From Pseudomonas chlororaphis subsp. chlororaphis (GTDB taxonomy: Bacteria; Pseudomonadota; Gammaproteobacteria; Pseudomonadales; Pseudomonadaceae): a stretch of 64,000 nt of DNA. Positions 37,198 through 46,537 of the stretch are shown in pieces. The DNA is taken from NCBI RefSeq assembly GCF_003945765.1, contig NZ_CP027712.1, forward strand, positions 5,704,001 to 5,768,000, in the 5' to 3' direction. The stretch's first letter is position 1, and each line of letters opens with the position of its first letter. The translations under genes and the position numbers were made by a program. The notes below the pieces were generated by a model. That model made no database searches. It had not been told where the DNA came from and saw only the letters and a list, made by a program, of their open reading frames with translations.

Positions 37198-37914
37198 ATG
37201 AGTTTCCAGGCGCCAGTGTTGAAGCAGATACCGGGCATCCGTCACGAGTTTTCGCGTATCGGGGCAACAAAGCCCGCCAACCTGTTCTTCTGCTCCCAGG
37301 CCCACACCGGCGAGGTGGTGGAGGCCAGCACCACCCTGCCCAGCGGCATCATCCGCGGCGACGCGGTGTTCACCCGCACCGGTCGCCCCATTGCGGTGAT
37401 CACCGCCGACTGCCTGCCGCTGCTGATCAGCAGCGAAGACGCCTCGTGGGTCGCCGCGGTCCATGCCGGCTGGAAAGGCTTGCACGGCGGCATCATCGAC
37501 AATGTGCTGCAGCACTTCGCCGCCAAGGGCATCGCCGCCCATCAGCTGCGCGTGGCGTTCGGCCCGTCGATCAAGCCTTGCTGCTACGAAGTCAGCCCGG
37601 ATTTCATTAACACCCTGTCGGCCACCCAAGGCCACCTGTGGTCGCCGGAGCAGACACCCTGGAGCCAGGAGCGCCCCGCGCCACGGCTGCCCCCGGAGAT
37701 TGCCCCGCCAGCGCCGACCCGGCCGGACTCGCTGTGGTTCGACCTGAGCCTCTATGCCCTGAACCTGTTGCGCGCGGCAGGCATCGATGAGGAACAGATC
37801 GAACACTGCGAGCACTGCACCTACTGTTCCAGCGCGACCCTGGCCAGCTATCGCCGCCGCGGCCACCGGGGCGAGGAGAAGTCCTTCCAGTATTCCTGGA
37901 TCGGGCGCGCCTGA
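37198..37914 (+). CDS. pgeF: Multicopper polyphenol oxidase/purine nucleoside phosphorylase family (YfiH/PgeF) protein
   Basis: 238-residue member of the YfiH/LACC1 family. Members act on purine nucleosides and also remove misincorporated L-Ser from UDP-MurNAc precursors. Metal or active-site residues are visible in TADCLPLL (Cys), AVHAGWKGL (His) and the HCTYCSS region. GPSIKPCCYEVSPDF is a family signature. ATG 37198 after GCGAAGG. It is not next to rluD, where many gammaproteobacteria carry yfiH, so it may be a second copy. Confidence 0.88.
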   Translation: MSFQAPVLKQIPGIRHEFSRIGATKPANLFFCSQAHTGEVVEASTTLPSGIIRGDAVFTRTGRPIAVITADCLPLLISSEDASWVAAVHAGWKGLHGGIIDNVLQHFAAKGIAAHQLRVAFGPSIKPCCYEVSPDFINTLSATQGHLWSPEQTPWSQERPAPRLPPEIAPPAPTRPDSLWFDLSLYALNLLRAAGIDEEQIEHCEHCTYCSSATLASYRRRGHRGEEKSFQYSWIGRA

Positions 37915-38001
37915 AACCGCATCTTCAGATTTATCGCGATAGGTCCTTGGCATCGCACCGGGTTAATCTTGCGCGCCCTGTAGACCCACAAAGGAATGAT
38001 C

Positions 38002-38577
38002 GTGTCTGACAAGCTCTATGCCCCGCCTCAAGCCCAGCTGGCCACTGCCAGCGACGTGCAGCGCCCTTTCTACGTAGTGTCCAAGACCAAGTTCATGACC
38101 CTGTTCATGCTGACCTTCGGCCTCTACCTGCTGTACTGGGCCTACAAGAACTGGCAGCAGTTCAAGCAGGCCAGCGGACAACCCATGTGGCCCACTGCCC
38201 GGGCCATGCTCATGCTGTTCTACACCCACGCGCTGTACCGCGAAGCCAATACCCTGATCAAGAAAAACGGCCGTCGCCATGACTGGCTACCGTGGGACCT
38301 GGCTTCGCAGTTCGTGGTGATACTGCTGATCAGCCACGGCCTTGATGGCATGTCCAAAAGGCATCCCGACAATCTGTGGCTGGATATCGCCAGCCTGGTG
38401 CTGTTGCCGATCCAGGCGCTGGTGACCTTCAAGGGCCAGCGCGGCCTCAACGCCGCCGCCGGTGACCCGCTGGGCGAAAGCAACGCGCGGTTCACCCCGA
38501 TCAACTATGTGTTCATGGCTCTCGGGGCAACGCTGTGGTGCACGATGCTGTACTACATGGCCACGACTGTGAACTGA
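38002..38577 (+). CDS. Hypothetical inner-membrane protein
   Basis: 191-residue protein; family not recognised with certainty. About four membrane segments: FMTLFMLTFGLYLLYWAYKN (~30-49), FVVILLISHGLDG (~103-115), IASLVLLPIQALVTF (~130-144) and INYVFMALGATLWCTMLYYM (~167-186). A short cytoplasmic N terminus starts SDKLYAPPQAQL. GTG at 38002 is preferred because AAGGA lies about six bases before it; ATG at 37996 touches the ribosome-binding site. Convergent with the next gene. Confidence 0.75.
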   Translation: MSDKLYAPPQAQLATASDVQRPFYVVSKTKFMTLFMLTFGLYLLYWAYKNWQQFKQASGQPMWPTARAMLMLFYTHALYREANTLIKKNGRRHDWLPWDLASQFVVILLISHGLDGMSKRHPDNLWLDIASLVLLPIQALVTFKGQRGLNAAAGDPLGESNARFTPINYVFMALGATLWCTMLYYMATTVN

Positions 38578-38586
38578 GCCCGGGCC

Positions 38587-38940
38587 TCAAACGCTCACAT
38601 ACACCCACGCCTCGATCCCGGACAGCAGCACCACGCTCACGCGCTTGTAGTCCGCCACCTCGTAGCTGTCCGCCGCGGCCAGCTCCTGGGCAGTAATGCG
38701 AAACACCGTGCCCGGGATCGGCGCGCTGGCCGCGCTGCCCGGGCGCAGGATCGGGTGATGGGTCTTGCCGCTGGTGGCCAGCACCTGGGGGTCGGTGATC
38801 TGCACCCAGGCCTGTTCATACCCCGGCAGCGCGTCCGCGTTGCCCTCCAGCTCGCGACCGAAGTTGGCCAGTTGCACGGCCTTGTCCTGCAAGGTGCCGT
38901 AGGAAAACAGGTACTGCGACGCTTCAGTGGCAACGCTCAT
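38587..38940 (-). CDS. Gamma-glutamylcyclotransferase family (AIG2-like) protein
   Basis: 117-residue protein with the GGCT fold: N-terminal substrate loop LFSYGTLQD, the general-acid Glu region ELAAADSYEVADYKR, and C-terminal IEAWVYVSV. Members release 5-oxoproline from gamma-glutamyl amines or peptides; the substrate here is unknown. Lies 15 bases after ddlA on the same strand, so probably co-transcribed. Confidence 0.88.
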   Translation of the reverse strand: MSVATEASQYLFSYGTLQDKAVQLANFGRELEGNADALPGYEQAWVQITDPQVLATSGKTHHPILRPGSAASAPIPGTVFRITAQELAAADSYEVADYKRVSVVLLSGIEAWVYVSV

Positions 38941-38955
38941 TGCTCACTCCAGAAT

Positions 38956-40050
38956 TCAACGGCTGATTTTCAATGCCTGGCGCGCCGCATGGCGCTCCAG
39001 CGCCAACTCGATCAGGCGGCTGACCAGTTCGCTATAGGTCATGCCCGCGGCCTGCCACAGCTTCGGATACATGCTGATGCGGGTGAAACCGGGCAGCGAA
39101 TTGATCTCGTTGATCAGCACTTCGCCACCCTGGGTCAGGAACACATCGACCCGCGCCAGCCCCGAACAGCCCAGCACCTGGAACGCCTCGACCGCCAGGG
39201 TGCGAATCCGCTCGCTGACCTCTTCGCTGAGGTCCGCCGGCACCACCACCTGGGCCGCCTGGTCGTCGATATATTTGCTGTCGTAGGAATAAAAACCGCT
39301 ACCGACCACGATTTCCCCACAACCGCTGGCGATCGGCTGATCGTTGCCCAGCACCGCGCATTCGATCTCGCGACCGCTGACCGCCGACTCCACCAAGACC
39401 TTTTCATCGAAACCCAGCGCCAGCTCGATCGCCGCGTGGTATTCCGCCGCGCTGGTGACCTTGCTCACGCCCACGGACGAGCCCTGGTTCGCCGGCTTGA
39501 CGAACATCGGCAGGCCCAGTTTGCCCTGCGCCAGGGCAAAGTCGGTGCGCGCCGCGGTGGCCCGGTTCAGGGTGATAAAAGGCGTCACCGCCAGGCCGGC
39601 ATCGCGCAGCAGGCGCTTGCTGATGTCCTTGTCCATGCACACCGCCGAACCCAGCACATCGGAACCCACGAACGGCAGGTCGGCCATGCGCAGCAGACCC
39701 TGCAGGCAACCGTCTTCGCCGAGGGTGCCGTGGACGATGGGGAAAATCACATCGACGTGGCCCAGCAGTTCCTGGCTGGAGGTTTCCACCAGTTGCTGGC
39801 TGGCCTTGCCCGGCACCACCGCCAGTTCGCGGTTGGACCGGTTGAGGGCGATCAGCGCCGGGTTTTCCTGGTTGATCAGGAAGTTCGAGGTGTCGTTGAG
39901 GTGCCAGTGGCCGTTCTTGTCGATGCCGATCAACACCGGTTCGAAGCGCTCGCGATCCAGCGCATCGACGATGTTGCGCGCCGATTGCAGCGACACTTCG
40001 TGTTCGGCCGAACGGCCACCAAAAATAATCCCGACCCGCAGCTTGCTCAT
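38956..40050 (-). CDS. ddlA: D-alanine-D-alanine ligase A
   Basis: 364-residue ATP-grasp enzyme that makes D-Ala-D-Ala for peptidoglycan. Features: N-terminal [35 protein letters not shown], the ATP-grasp lysine region [19 protein letters not shown], and [19 protein letters not shown] near the C terminus. The presence of YDSKY residues is typical of vancomycin-sensitive Ddl enzymes. Separate from the mur/fts cluster, where pseudomonads usually carry ddlB. Confidence 0.96.
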   Translation of the reverse strand: MSKLRVGIIFGGRSAEHEVSLQSARNIVDALDRERFEPVLIGIDKNGHWHLNDTSNFLINQENPALIALNRSNRELAVVPGKASQQLVETSSQELLGHVDVIFPIVHGTLGEDGCLQGLLRMADLPFVGSDVLGSAVCMDKDISKRLLRDAGLAVTPFITLNRATAARTDFALAQGKLGLPMFVKPANQGSSVGVSKVTSAAEYHAAIELALGFDEKVLVESAVSGREIECAVLGNDQPIASGCGEIVVGSGFYSYDSKYIDDQAAQVVVPADLSEEVSERIRTLAVEAFQVLGCSGLARVDVFLTQGGEVLINEINSLPGFTRISMYPKLWQAAGMTYSELVSRLIELALERHAARQALKISR

Positions 40051-40096
40051 GGTTTGTTCCCGTTAAAAAAGTGGTTCAGCGCTTGTATCGGACCGC

Positions 40097-40576
40097 TCAA
40101 GCCGGCTGATGTCGCAGGTGAATCAGCGCCACCCGCTCATTTTGTTTGTTCCGGCGTTCTTCGATGGCGAACGGCACGAAACCGATCTTGGGATACAGCA
40201 GCAGGCCCGCCACGTTGTCATTGAAGCAGGACAGGGTCACCTGCGCGGCCTGGTGCTTGTCCCGGGCAATGCGCAGCATCTCGCCGATCAGTTGCCCGGC
40301 GACACCCGCGCCGCGGGCCTCGGGATCGACGATGACATTGCCGATGGTGCAGGTGCCGTGGGTGCCCCATTGGTAGAAGTTGGCGAAACCCAGCACCTGG
40401 CCGTCCCGCTCGATCACGGTCGAATCAGAGCGCTGGGCAATGGCGTCGCGCAGTTGCTCGTGGGTCAGCGGCCAGGTGGCCGCCGGGAAAAAGAAAAACA
40501 ACTCGCCGGGATCCCGGGCAAAACCACAGATCCGTGGAATATCCCGATCCTGCACGGGGCGAAAAGCAAAGCTCAT
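40097..40576 (-). CDS. GNAT-family N-acetyltransferase
   Basis: 159-residue acetyltransferase. Motif A IGNVIVDPEARGAGVAGQLIGEML carries the acetyl-CoA loop; motif B is LLLYPKIGFVPF. Substrate unknown. ATG 40576 starts MSFAFRPVQDRDI after CAGGAGACAGG; the upstream frame to 40678 is not supported. Same strand as ddlA, with 46 bases between. Confidence 0.85.
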   Translation of the reverse strand: MSFAFRPVQDRDIPRICGFARDPGELFFFFPAATWPLTHEQLRDAIAQRSDSTVIERDGQVLGFANFYQWGTHGTCTIGNVIVDPEARGAGVAGQLIGEMLRIARDKHQAAQVTLSCFNDNVAGLLLYPKIGFVPFAIEERRNKQNERVALIHLRHQPA

Positions 40577-40625
40577 GTCCTGTCTCCTGACCCTGAAAAT
40601 CCATGGCGTGCGCCCAGCCCCGGTT

Positions 40626-41267
40626 TCAGCGATTGGCCACCAGATGGGCGCCGAACAGCAGGTAGCAACTGCCGGCAAAGCGGTCCAGCCATTTGCGCGA
40701 ACGACTATAGACGGCAGCCATGCGGTTGCTGGCGAAGAACAGCGCGACGCAGCAGTACCAGGTGAACGACAGCGAAGCCATGGTGAGCACGGCCAGGGCC
40801 AGCAGCAACGGCGGCGGTGACGCCGGCATCGAGGTGGCGAAAATGGTGGCGACGAACAGCGCCGACTTGGGGTTGGTCATATTGCCGAGAAAGCCCAGGC
40901 GATAGGCCGAGAACAGGCTACGGCCCGACTCGCCAGGCAAGCCATTGCCAGCCCCGGTCGGCGCCGGCTTGCGCCTGAACTGCTTGAGGCCAAGGTAGAT
41001 CAGGTAGCAGCCGCCGGCGATCTTGAAGGCCAGGTACAGGGCCGGGGCCGCGCTGAACAGCGACTTGATCCCCAGGCCGCCGGCCAAGCCCCAAAGCACC
41101 GTGCCAGTGGCGACGCCCAGCGCCGCGGTCATGCCATGCCGGCGCGAACAGCTGGCGGCCAATTGCGCCGTGGTAAAGAAATTCGGCCCCGGTGTGACCA
41201 CGGCCACGGTCCAGAGCAACGCCAGCGACAGCAGCGGGCCGGCATACAGCCAATGTTCAAGCGCCAT
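40626..41267 (-). CDS. LysE/RhtB-family amino-acid exporter
   Basis: 213-residue inner-membrane exporter with about six helices. Family marks: VVTPGPNFFTTAQLAASCSRRHGMTAALG at the N terminus, KIAGGCYLIYLGLKQFR, and FLGNMTNPKSALFVATIFATSM. Likely exports amino acids or related metabolites; specificity unknown. Confidence 0.92.
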   Translation of the reverse strand: MALEHWLYAGPLLSLALLWTVAVVTPGPNFFTTAQLAASCSRRHGMTAALGVATGTVLWGLAGGLGIKSLFSAAPALYLAFKIAGGCYLIYLGLKQFRRKPAPTGAGNGLPGESGRSLFSAYRLGFLGNMTNPKSALFVATIFATSMPASPPPLLLALAVLTMASLSFTWYCCVALFFASNRMAAVYSRSRKWLDRFAGSCYLLFGAHLVANR

Positions 41268-41308
41268 GACACAGACCGCCTTTTGTCACATGAGGGGGGA
41301 CGCTGACG

Positions 41309-41521
41309 CTACTCCACCTCGGGCTCATGGATCAACAGGTCGCCCGGCTGACACTCCAGGTATTGGCAGATCGCGTCCAGGGTCGCGAGCCGCAGGCCCT
41401 TGACCTTGCCCTGCTTGAGCAGGGACAGGTTGGCCTCGGTGATGCCGATCGCCGCGGCGAGGTCCTTGGATTTGACCTTGCGCCGGGCCAGCATCACGTC
41501 CAGCTGAATGACAATTGACAT
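41309..41521 (-). CDS. XRE-family regulator, YozG-like
   Basis: 70-residue Cro/C1-type DNA-binding protein: VMLARRKVKSKDLAAAIGITEANLSLLKQGKVKGLRLATLDAICQYLECQPGDLL is one helix-turn-helix domain with no extra region. Seven bases after the DUF2975 gene on the same strand; the pair occurs together in many bacteria and is probably an operon. Likely controls its own promoter from the palindrome at 42128-42156. Confidence 0.9.
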   Translation of the reverse strand: MSIVIQLDVMLARRKVKSKDLAAAIGITEANLSLLKQGKVKGLRLATLDAICQYLECQPGDLLIHEPEVE

Positions 41522-41528
41522 ACTGATC

Positions 41529-42086
41529 TCACACGAAGGCGCGGTTTTCCGAATCCACTTCACTGGCCTGCCAGAGGATACGCGCGATGATGGAAATGCA
41601 CGCAGCCAAAAACAGCGCGACAAAGGTCGGGGCAGTGATGCTGAGACTGATCAGGCGTTCGCCCACTGGCGCGTTCAGGGTGACCCAGACACTGAGCAAC
41701 GGCTCGCAGAGAAAATCCAGCAACACCCACAGCCCCACGCCCCGGCCGACCTTGCCCAGGTGCACCGCCGCGGCACAGGAAAAATACTCGCCACGGGCAT
41801 AGCTCTGGAACAGCCGGCGCAGATGGCTCAAGCCATAGGCCAGCGCCAGCAGGGGAATGCTCGACAGCAAAATACCGCCCAGGGTTTGCCACCAGGGAAA
41901 AGCGGCACCGGCAGCCAGATGGCTCGACAGGCCATTGCTCAGGCCAAACCCGAACCCATAGCCATTTTCCGCGCTCAACTGCGGAAACAGCCACAGCGCC
42001 GCGTTGAGCAGCAGCATGGCAATGATCAGTAACAGGGTGACAGCCGACATGCGCTGGCTGAAACGGGCAAGACCTTGGGACGTCAT
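41529..42086 (-). CDS. DUF2975 membrane protein
   Basis: 185-residue four-helix membrane protein (TLLLIIAMLLLNAALWLF, LGGILLSSIPLLALAYGLSHL, GLWVLLDFLCEPLLSVWV, ITAPTFVALFLAACISIIARIL) of the DUF2975 family. Function unknown. Upstream of and probably co-transcribed with the XRE regulator, and partners of this type are consistently found together. Confidence 0.88.
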   Translation of the reverse strand: MTSQGLARFSQRMSAVTLLLIIAMLLLNAALWLFPQLSAENGYGFGFGLSNGLSSHLAAGAAFPWWQTLGGILLSSIPLLALAYGLSHLRRLFQSYARGEYFSCAAAVHLGKVGRGVGLWVLLDFLCEPLLSVWVTLNAPVGERLISLSITAPTFVALFLAACISIIARILWQASEVDSENRAFV

Positions 42087-42127
42087 GGGAAGGCTCCAGA
42101 GGAAGGAATGTGGGAGAAACCATAAAG

Positions 42128-42156
42128 AATTAATTATCGTAAAACAATAATTAATT
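42128..42156. promoter_or_regulatory. AT-rich inverted repeat, candidate XRE operator
   Basis: Perfect 10-bp inverted repeat AATTAATTAT/ATAATTAATT around a 9-base spacer, between the divergent DUF2975 and DUF190 genes, in otherwise GC-rich DNA. TTATCG occurs here (42134) and again at 42162. Confidence 0.55.
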
Positions 42157-42240
42157 TCTGTTTATCGATCATTCAATTCATAAGCCCAGCGATACCCCCG
42201 GGGCTATGCTGAAAGTAATGGAGGCCATTGGAGAACGCTC

Positions 42241-42582
42241 ATGAACGGTTTCCTGGTGATTTTCTTCACCCAGCAGAATCGCCGCTACCACGGCAAAATG
42301 CTGGGGGACTGGCTCGTCGACCTGGCCAATGAACTGGGCCTGCGCGGCGCGACCATGAGCACCGCCATCGAAGGCTTCGGCCACACCGGCCGGCTGCACT
42401 CCGCACACTTTTTCGAACTGGCCGACCAGCCCATCGAGGTCCGCCTGGCACTCACCGAAGAGGAGTCGGCCCGGTTGTTCGAACGCCTGGAGGACGAGGA
42501 CATTGCGCTGTTCTACATCAAGACGCCGATCGAGTTCGGCACCCTCGGCAAAGAGGCCAAGGAAGCCGACGCGGGCGGATGA
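42241..42582 (+). CDS. DUF190 family protein
   Basis: 113-residue PII-like-fold protein of the DUF190 family: MNGFLVIFFTQQNRRYHGKMLGDWLVDLANELGLRGATMSTAIEGFGHTG carries the family core. DUF190 proteins often accompany CrcB fluoride exporters, but no crcB is next to this one. RBS GGAGAACGCTC before ATG. Role unknown. Confidence 0.85.
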   Translation: MNGFLVIFFTQQNRRYHGKMLGDWLVDLANELGLRGATMSTAIEGFGHTGRLHSAHFFELADQPIEVRLALTEEESARLFERLEDEDIALFYIKTPIEFGTLGKEAKEADAGG

Positions 42583-42649
42583 CGCGCTGAAGACAGGTGC
42601 GCCCTCCTGGGTTACCGTACTAGCCTGACGTTGTGTCGAGGACAGTTTC

Positions 42650-43459
42650 ATGGGCAAGCCCGCCCCCCGCAAAGACTGGGTCCACCGCGCGCCTCCCGCC
42701 CGGGGGCTGGAGCGTATCGAGGCGTTTTTCGCCGGGCATGGCTACGACCTGCACCGTCACGACACCTACGCCATCGGCCGCACGCTGTCCGGCGTGCAGA
42801 GTTTCCAGTACCGCGGCGGCTGGCGCCATAACCTGCCGGGCGGGACCATGGTGCTGCATCCGGATGAAGTCCACGACGGCGAAGCCGGCACCCAGGACGG
42901 TTTCCATTACCGCATGCTGTATATCGAGCCGGCGCTGATCCAGCAGATCCTCGGCGGCCAGCCGCTGCCCTTCATCAAGAACGGCCTGTCCACCGACCCA
43001 CGCTTGTTCGCCGCCACCGACACCTTGCTGCGCAGCATGGACGGCCCGCTGGATCCGCTGGAACAGGAAGACGCGCTGTTCGATCTGGCCCATGCGCTGA
43101 ATGCCGTGTCCGGCGTTTCCCGGCCGGCGCAGCGCTTCGACTATCAGGCCGCGGAGCGGGCGCGGGAATACATGCACAGCGCCCTGGACCAGAGCATCAC
43201 CCTCGACGAACTGGCCACCCACAGCGGCCGCGACCGCTGGAGCCTGTCGCGGGACTTTCGCCTGCTGTTCGGCACCAGCCCCTATCGCTACCTGACCATG
43301 CGCCGCCTGGACCTGGTCCGGGCGCTGTTGCTGCAAGGCCAGCCGCTGGTCAGCGCGGCGCTGCTCGCCGGCTTTACCGACCAGAGCCACATGACCCGGC
43401 AATTCAGCAAGACCTACGGACTGCCGCCGGCGCGCTGGCTGAAAATGCACGGCCGCTGA
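42650..43459 (+). CDS. AraC-family transcriptional regulator
   Basis: 269-residue regulator. N-terminal cupin-like sensing domain (~25-150: FFAGHGYDLHRHDTYAIGRTLSGVQSFQYRG); C-terminal double helix-turn-helix (~170-265: SITLDELATHSGRDRWSLSRDFRLLFGTSPYRYLTMRRLDLVRALL ... AGFTDQSHMTRQFSKTYGLPPARW). Possibly controls the cupin gene downstream or the LysE-type gene; the ligand is unknown. Confidence 0.93.
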   Translation: MGKPAPRKDWVHRAPPARGLERIEAFFAGHGYDLHRHDTYAIGRTLSGVQSFQYRGGWRHNLPGGTMVLHPDEVHDGEAGTQDGFHYRMLYIEPALIQQILGGQPLPFIKNGLSTDPRLFAATDTLLRSMDGPLDPLEQEDALFDLAHALNAVSGVSRPAQRFDYQAAERAREYMHSALDQSITLDELATHSGRDRWSLSRDFRLLFGTSPYRYLTMRRLDLVRALLLQGQPLVSAALLAGFTDQSHMTRQFSKTYGLPPARWLKMHGR

Positions 43460-43547
43460 ACGCCGCCCGGCACGCACAATCGTACAAGAACCGCAGCACC
43501 GCGCTGATTACCGTAGAGGCCCGATCCCCTCTTTACGGAGCCGCAGC

Positions 43548-43937
43548 ATGAACCCAGCCAGCAGCACGCCCATCACTTACCAGAGCCTGAATTTCGCCTA
43601 CAAACTCAGCCTGTTCGACGACCACTGGCAAGCCCGCGTCATCGCCGAAATGAACGACTACCAGTTCAAACTGGTGAAGCTGCAAGGGGACTTCATCTGG
43701 CACGACCACCCGCACACCGACGAGACCTTTATCGTCCTCGAAGGCCAATTGCGCATCGACTTCGCCGACGGCCAGGTGACCATCAACCAGGGCGAGATGT
43801 TTGTCGTGCCCAAGGGCATGAAACACAAGCCGTACGCCGAGCAGGAGGTCAAGCTGCTGCTGATCGAACCCAAGGGCGTGCGCAACACCGGTGAAGAAGG
43901 CGGCGAACGCACGGCCGCCAATGATGTGTGGATCTGA
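43548..43937 (+). CDS. Cupin domain protein
   Basis: 129-residue single-domain cupin. Metal-binding cupin motif 1 is visible as WHDHPHTDETFIVLEGQLRI and motif 2 as GEMFVVPKGMKHKPYAEQE. Likely a small metal-dependent enzyme or binding protein of unknown substrate. RBS TACGGAG upstream; 88 bases after the AraC gene. Confidence 0.88.
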   Translation: MNPASSTPITYQSLNFAYKLSLFDDHWQARVIAEMNDYQFKLVKLQGDFIWHDHPHTDETFIVLEGQLRIDFADGQVTINQGEMFVVPKGMKHKPYAEQEVKLLLIEPKGVRNTGEEGGERTAANDVWI

Positions 43938-43958
43938 GTTGCCCCGGGGTTGAGCCTC

Positions 43959-44108
43959 TGTAGCCGCTGCCGAGCGAAGCGAGGCTGCGATCGGCAGCGC
44001 AGCGGCCGTAAAGGCGGGCAATGCGTTCCTCAAGGCAAACCGCATGCGCAGGTTTGGCGAGGACTGCGTCCTCGTTCGCAGCCTCGCGGTGCTCGGCAGC
44101 GGCTACAG
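43959..44108. repeat. REP-like element, long form, copy 3
   Basis: Same ends as the other family members (TGTAGCCGCTGCCGAG / GCTCGGCAGCGGCTACA) with a longer centre. Positions 44037-44074 match positions 46571-46608 of copy 4 in inverted orientation, with one difference. Sits between convergent cupin and MFS genes. Confidence 0.9.
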
Positions 44109-44127
44109 CACCGTCATCGGCTGCCAC

Positions 44128-45531
44128 TCAACCGCGTTCGGCGGCTGCCGCCAGGCCTTGGCCTGTCGGCACTCGCAAACGCAGGGCCAACAGCGCCCCC
44201 AGCAGGGCGAGCAAGGCGCTGGCACCTACCGCCTGCTCGATGCCGACGGCCTGTGAGCCGCCCAGCCCGGCGTTGGCCAGGGACACCAGCAGCGCCAGCC
44301 CCAGCGCGCCGCCGATCTGCTGGCTGGTGGAGGCAATGCCCGCCGCCACGCCCTGCTCGCCCGGCGCGATGCCTTGCCCGGCCGAGACCCACATGGCGGT
44401 CCAGGTCATGCCCTGGCCGATGCTCTGCACCACGATGCCCGGCATCAGGCTCCAGAACCCCGCCCCGTCGGGCAGCGCCACATACACCCCGCCAATGCCC
44501 AGTGCGCCCAGGAGCAAGCCGCTGACCAGGGTCGCCCGCAGCCCGAAGCGCAGCAACGAACGTTCGGCCAGCCAGATGCCCACGGTGCACAGCAGCGTCG
44601 CCGGCAAAAACGCCACGCCGCTTTGCAACACGCTGTAGCCGTAGACCTGCTGGAAGTACAGGGCGAGGAAGTAGTACTGCACGCCGAAGCTGCTCATGAA
44701 CAAGGCAGTAAGGAACATCGCCAGGCGCAGCTCGCGATGGGCCAGCAGGCGCAGCGGCATCAGCGGGTCGTGGCCACGCTGCTCGATCCACACGAACACC
44801 CCGAGCAGCAACAGCGCCAGCGCCCCGCAGCCCAGGGTCGCCGGGGCGCTCCAGCCCCATTCCGGGCCCTGGACGATGGCGAACACCAACAGCGTGCCGC
44901 CCACCGTCACGGTCAAGGCGCCGCTGAGGTCGAAACGCCGGCCGCGCTCGCGCTGGCCATCGGCCGGAATCCAGCGCCGGGCCAGCAAGGCACAGGCCCC
45001 AGCCAGCGGAACGTTGACCAGAAACACCGCCTCCCAGCCCCACCATTGGGTCAGCACGCCACCGAGCAACGCGCCCAGGGCCAGGCCCGCCGCCGAGGCC
45101 GCGCTCCACACTGCGAACGCTCGGTTGCGCGCCGGCCCTTCGGGGTAATGGCTGTTGATCAGCGCCAGCGTCGCCGGGAACAGCATCGCCCCGCCGACAC
45201 CCTGCACCGCCCGCGCCAGCACCAGCAGCAGTGCGCTGCCGCCCAGGCCGCCAGCCAGCGAAGCCAGGGCGTACAGGCTTTGCCCGACGATATAGAAACG
45301 CCGCTTGCCCAGCAGGTCGGCCGCCCGACCGCCCAGCAGCAGGAAGCCGCCGAAGGCCACGCTGTAGGCACTGACCACCCATTGCAGCTGTTGCGCGGAA
45401 AACCCCAGGTGGCTGCCGATCTCCGGCAAGGCAACGAAGACGATGGTCGCGTCCAGGGCGATGATCAGCTGCGCGCTGGCCAGCAGGAGCAGCATCCAGC
45501 CTGACGGCCTGGCTGAAGAGGTAGCGGGCAT
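44128..45531 (-). CDS. MFS multidrug exporter, DHA2 (EmrB/QacA) type
   Basis: 467-residue transporter with 14 predicted helices, a drug/proton antiporter of the DHA2 class. N-terminal LIIALDATIVFVALPEIGSHL and motif A GGRAADLLGKRRFYIVGQ are typical; motif C-like ARAVQGVGGAMLFPATLALI follows. Start ATG 45531 (MPATSS), with GTG 45534 also possible behind AAGGA. Divergent from the LysR gene, which probably regulates it. Confidence 0.93.
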   Translation of the reverse strand: MPATSSARPSGWMLLLLASAQLIIALDATIVFVALPEIGSHLGFSAQQLQWVVSAYSVAFGGFLLLGGRAADLLGKRRFYIVGQSLYALASLAGGLGGSALLLVLARAVQGVGGAMLFPATLALINSHYPEGPARNRAFAVWSAASAAGLALGALLGGVLTQWWGWEAVFLVNVPLAGACALLARRWIPADGQRERGRRFDLSGALTVTVGGTLLVFAIVQGPEWGWSAPATLGCGALALLLLGVFVWIEQRGHDPLMPLRLLAHRELRLAMFLTALFMSSFGVQYYFLALYFQQVYGYSVLQSGVAFLPATLLCTVGIWLAERSLLRFGLRATLVSGLLLGALGIGGVYVALPDGAGFWSLMPGIVVQSIGQGMTWTAMWVSAGQGIAPGEQGVAAGIASTSQQIGGALGLALLVSLANAGLGGSQAVGIEQAVGASALLALLGALLALRLRVPTGQGLAAAAERG

Positions 45532-45645
45532 CACGTCGAGTCCTTGTGTGGAAAATAAAGGGGGGATGAATCAAGGACTCTCAGTTTCTTTGATGCCGAT
45601 TAGATGATAAATACCGTCATTGCTCTTTCAGTGATGACTTTAATC

Positions 45646-46530
45646 ATGGATCTGAATGCCGTTCGTTTGCTGGTCCGGGTCGCCGAGACCCGCAGCTTTA
45701 CCCGCGCCGCCGGCGATCTGCGGCTGACCCAGTCCGGCCTGTCGCGGGCCATTTCGCGCCTGGAGCAGCAACTGGGCGTACGCCTGCTGCAACGCAACAC
45801 CCGCAGCGTCAGCCTGACCCCGGACGGCCAGCTGCTGGTGGAGCGCGCCGCGCCGCTGCTGGCCGAACTGGCGCAGACCGAAAGCCTGCTGCTGGACCGT
45901 CGCGACTCGCCCACCGGGCTGCTGAAAATCAGCACGCCGTCGCTGTTCGGACGCAAGGTGGTGATGCCGTTGATCGGACGCCTGACCGAGCAATACCCGG
46001 ACCTGAGCATCGAGGCGGTGATGACCGATCGCCTGGTGGACATCGTCGACGAAGGCTTCGACGCCATCCTGCGCACCGGCGAGATCCAGGACCAGCGCCT
46101 GATCGCCCGCCCCCTGGCGCCGCTGCGTTGGGTCACCGTGGCATCCCCGGCCTACCTGGCGCGCCATGGCACGCCGCAGACGGTGGAAGAGCTGCAACAG
46201 CACAACTGCCTGACCGTGCGCAATTTGCGCAGCGGGCGCCTGGTGGACTGGCAGTTCATGCGCGACGGCAAGGTGCGCGATGTCAGCGTGCCCAGCCGGC
46301 TGATCTTCGATATCGGCGACGCGCTGGTGGACGGTGTGCTGGGGGGATTCGGCATCGCCCAGTTGATGAACTTCGCCGTCGAGGACGCCCTCGCCGACGG
46401 TCGCCTGGTGCCGATCCTGCAGGCCTTCTCCGGACGCAGCCGGGCGCTGTCGCTGGTCTACCCGCCGTCGCGCCAGTACTCGCCGAAACTCAAGGTCTTC
46501 GCCGACGCCCTGAACACCGTCAGCTGGTAA
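45646..46530 (+). CDS. LysR-family transcriptional regulator
   Basis: 294-residue regulator. Winged helix-turn-helix (~1-60: DLNAVRLLVRVAETRSFTRAAGDLRLTQSGLSRAISRLEQQLGVRLLQR) and a LysR substrate-binding domain (~88-290). ATG 45646 gives the standard LysR start; ATGs at 45604 and 45634 would add an unusual leader. Shares a ~110-base promoter region with the divergent MFS exporter, the classic arrangement for LysR control of its neighbour. Inducer unknown. Confidence 0.93.
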   Translation: MDLNAVRLLVRVAETRSFTRAAGDLRLTQSGLSRAISRLEQQLGVRLLQRNTRSVSLTPDGQLLVERAAPLLAELAQTESLLLDRRDSPTGLLKISTPSLFGRKVVMPLIGRLTEQYPDLSIEAVMTDRLVDIVDEGFDAILRTGEIQDQRLIARPLAPLRWVTVASPAYLARHGTPQTVEELQQHNCLTVRNLRSGRLVDWQFMRDGKVRDVSVPSRLIFDIGDALVDGVLGGFGIAQLMNFAVEDALADGRLVPILQAFSGRSRALSLVYPPSRQYSPKLKVFADALNTVSW

Positions 46531-46537
46531 GCCCGAC

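Noticed and set aside
38755..40224. 489-codon plus-strand frame opposite ddlA
   Set aside because: Antisense shadow of ddlA and its neighbour; no domain or start signal.
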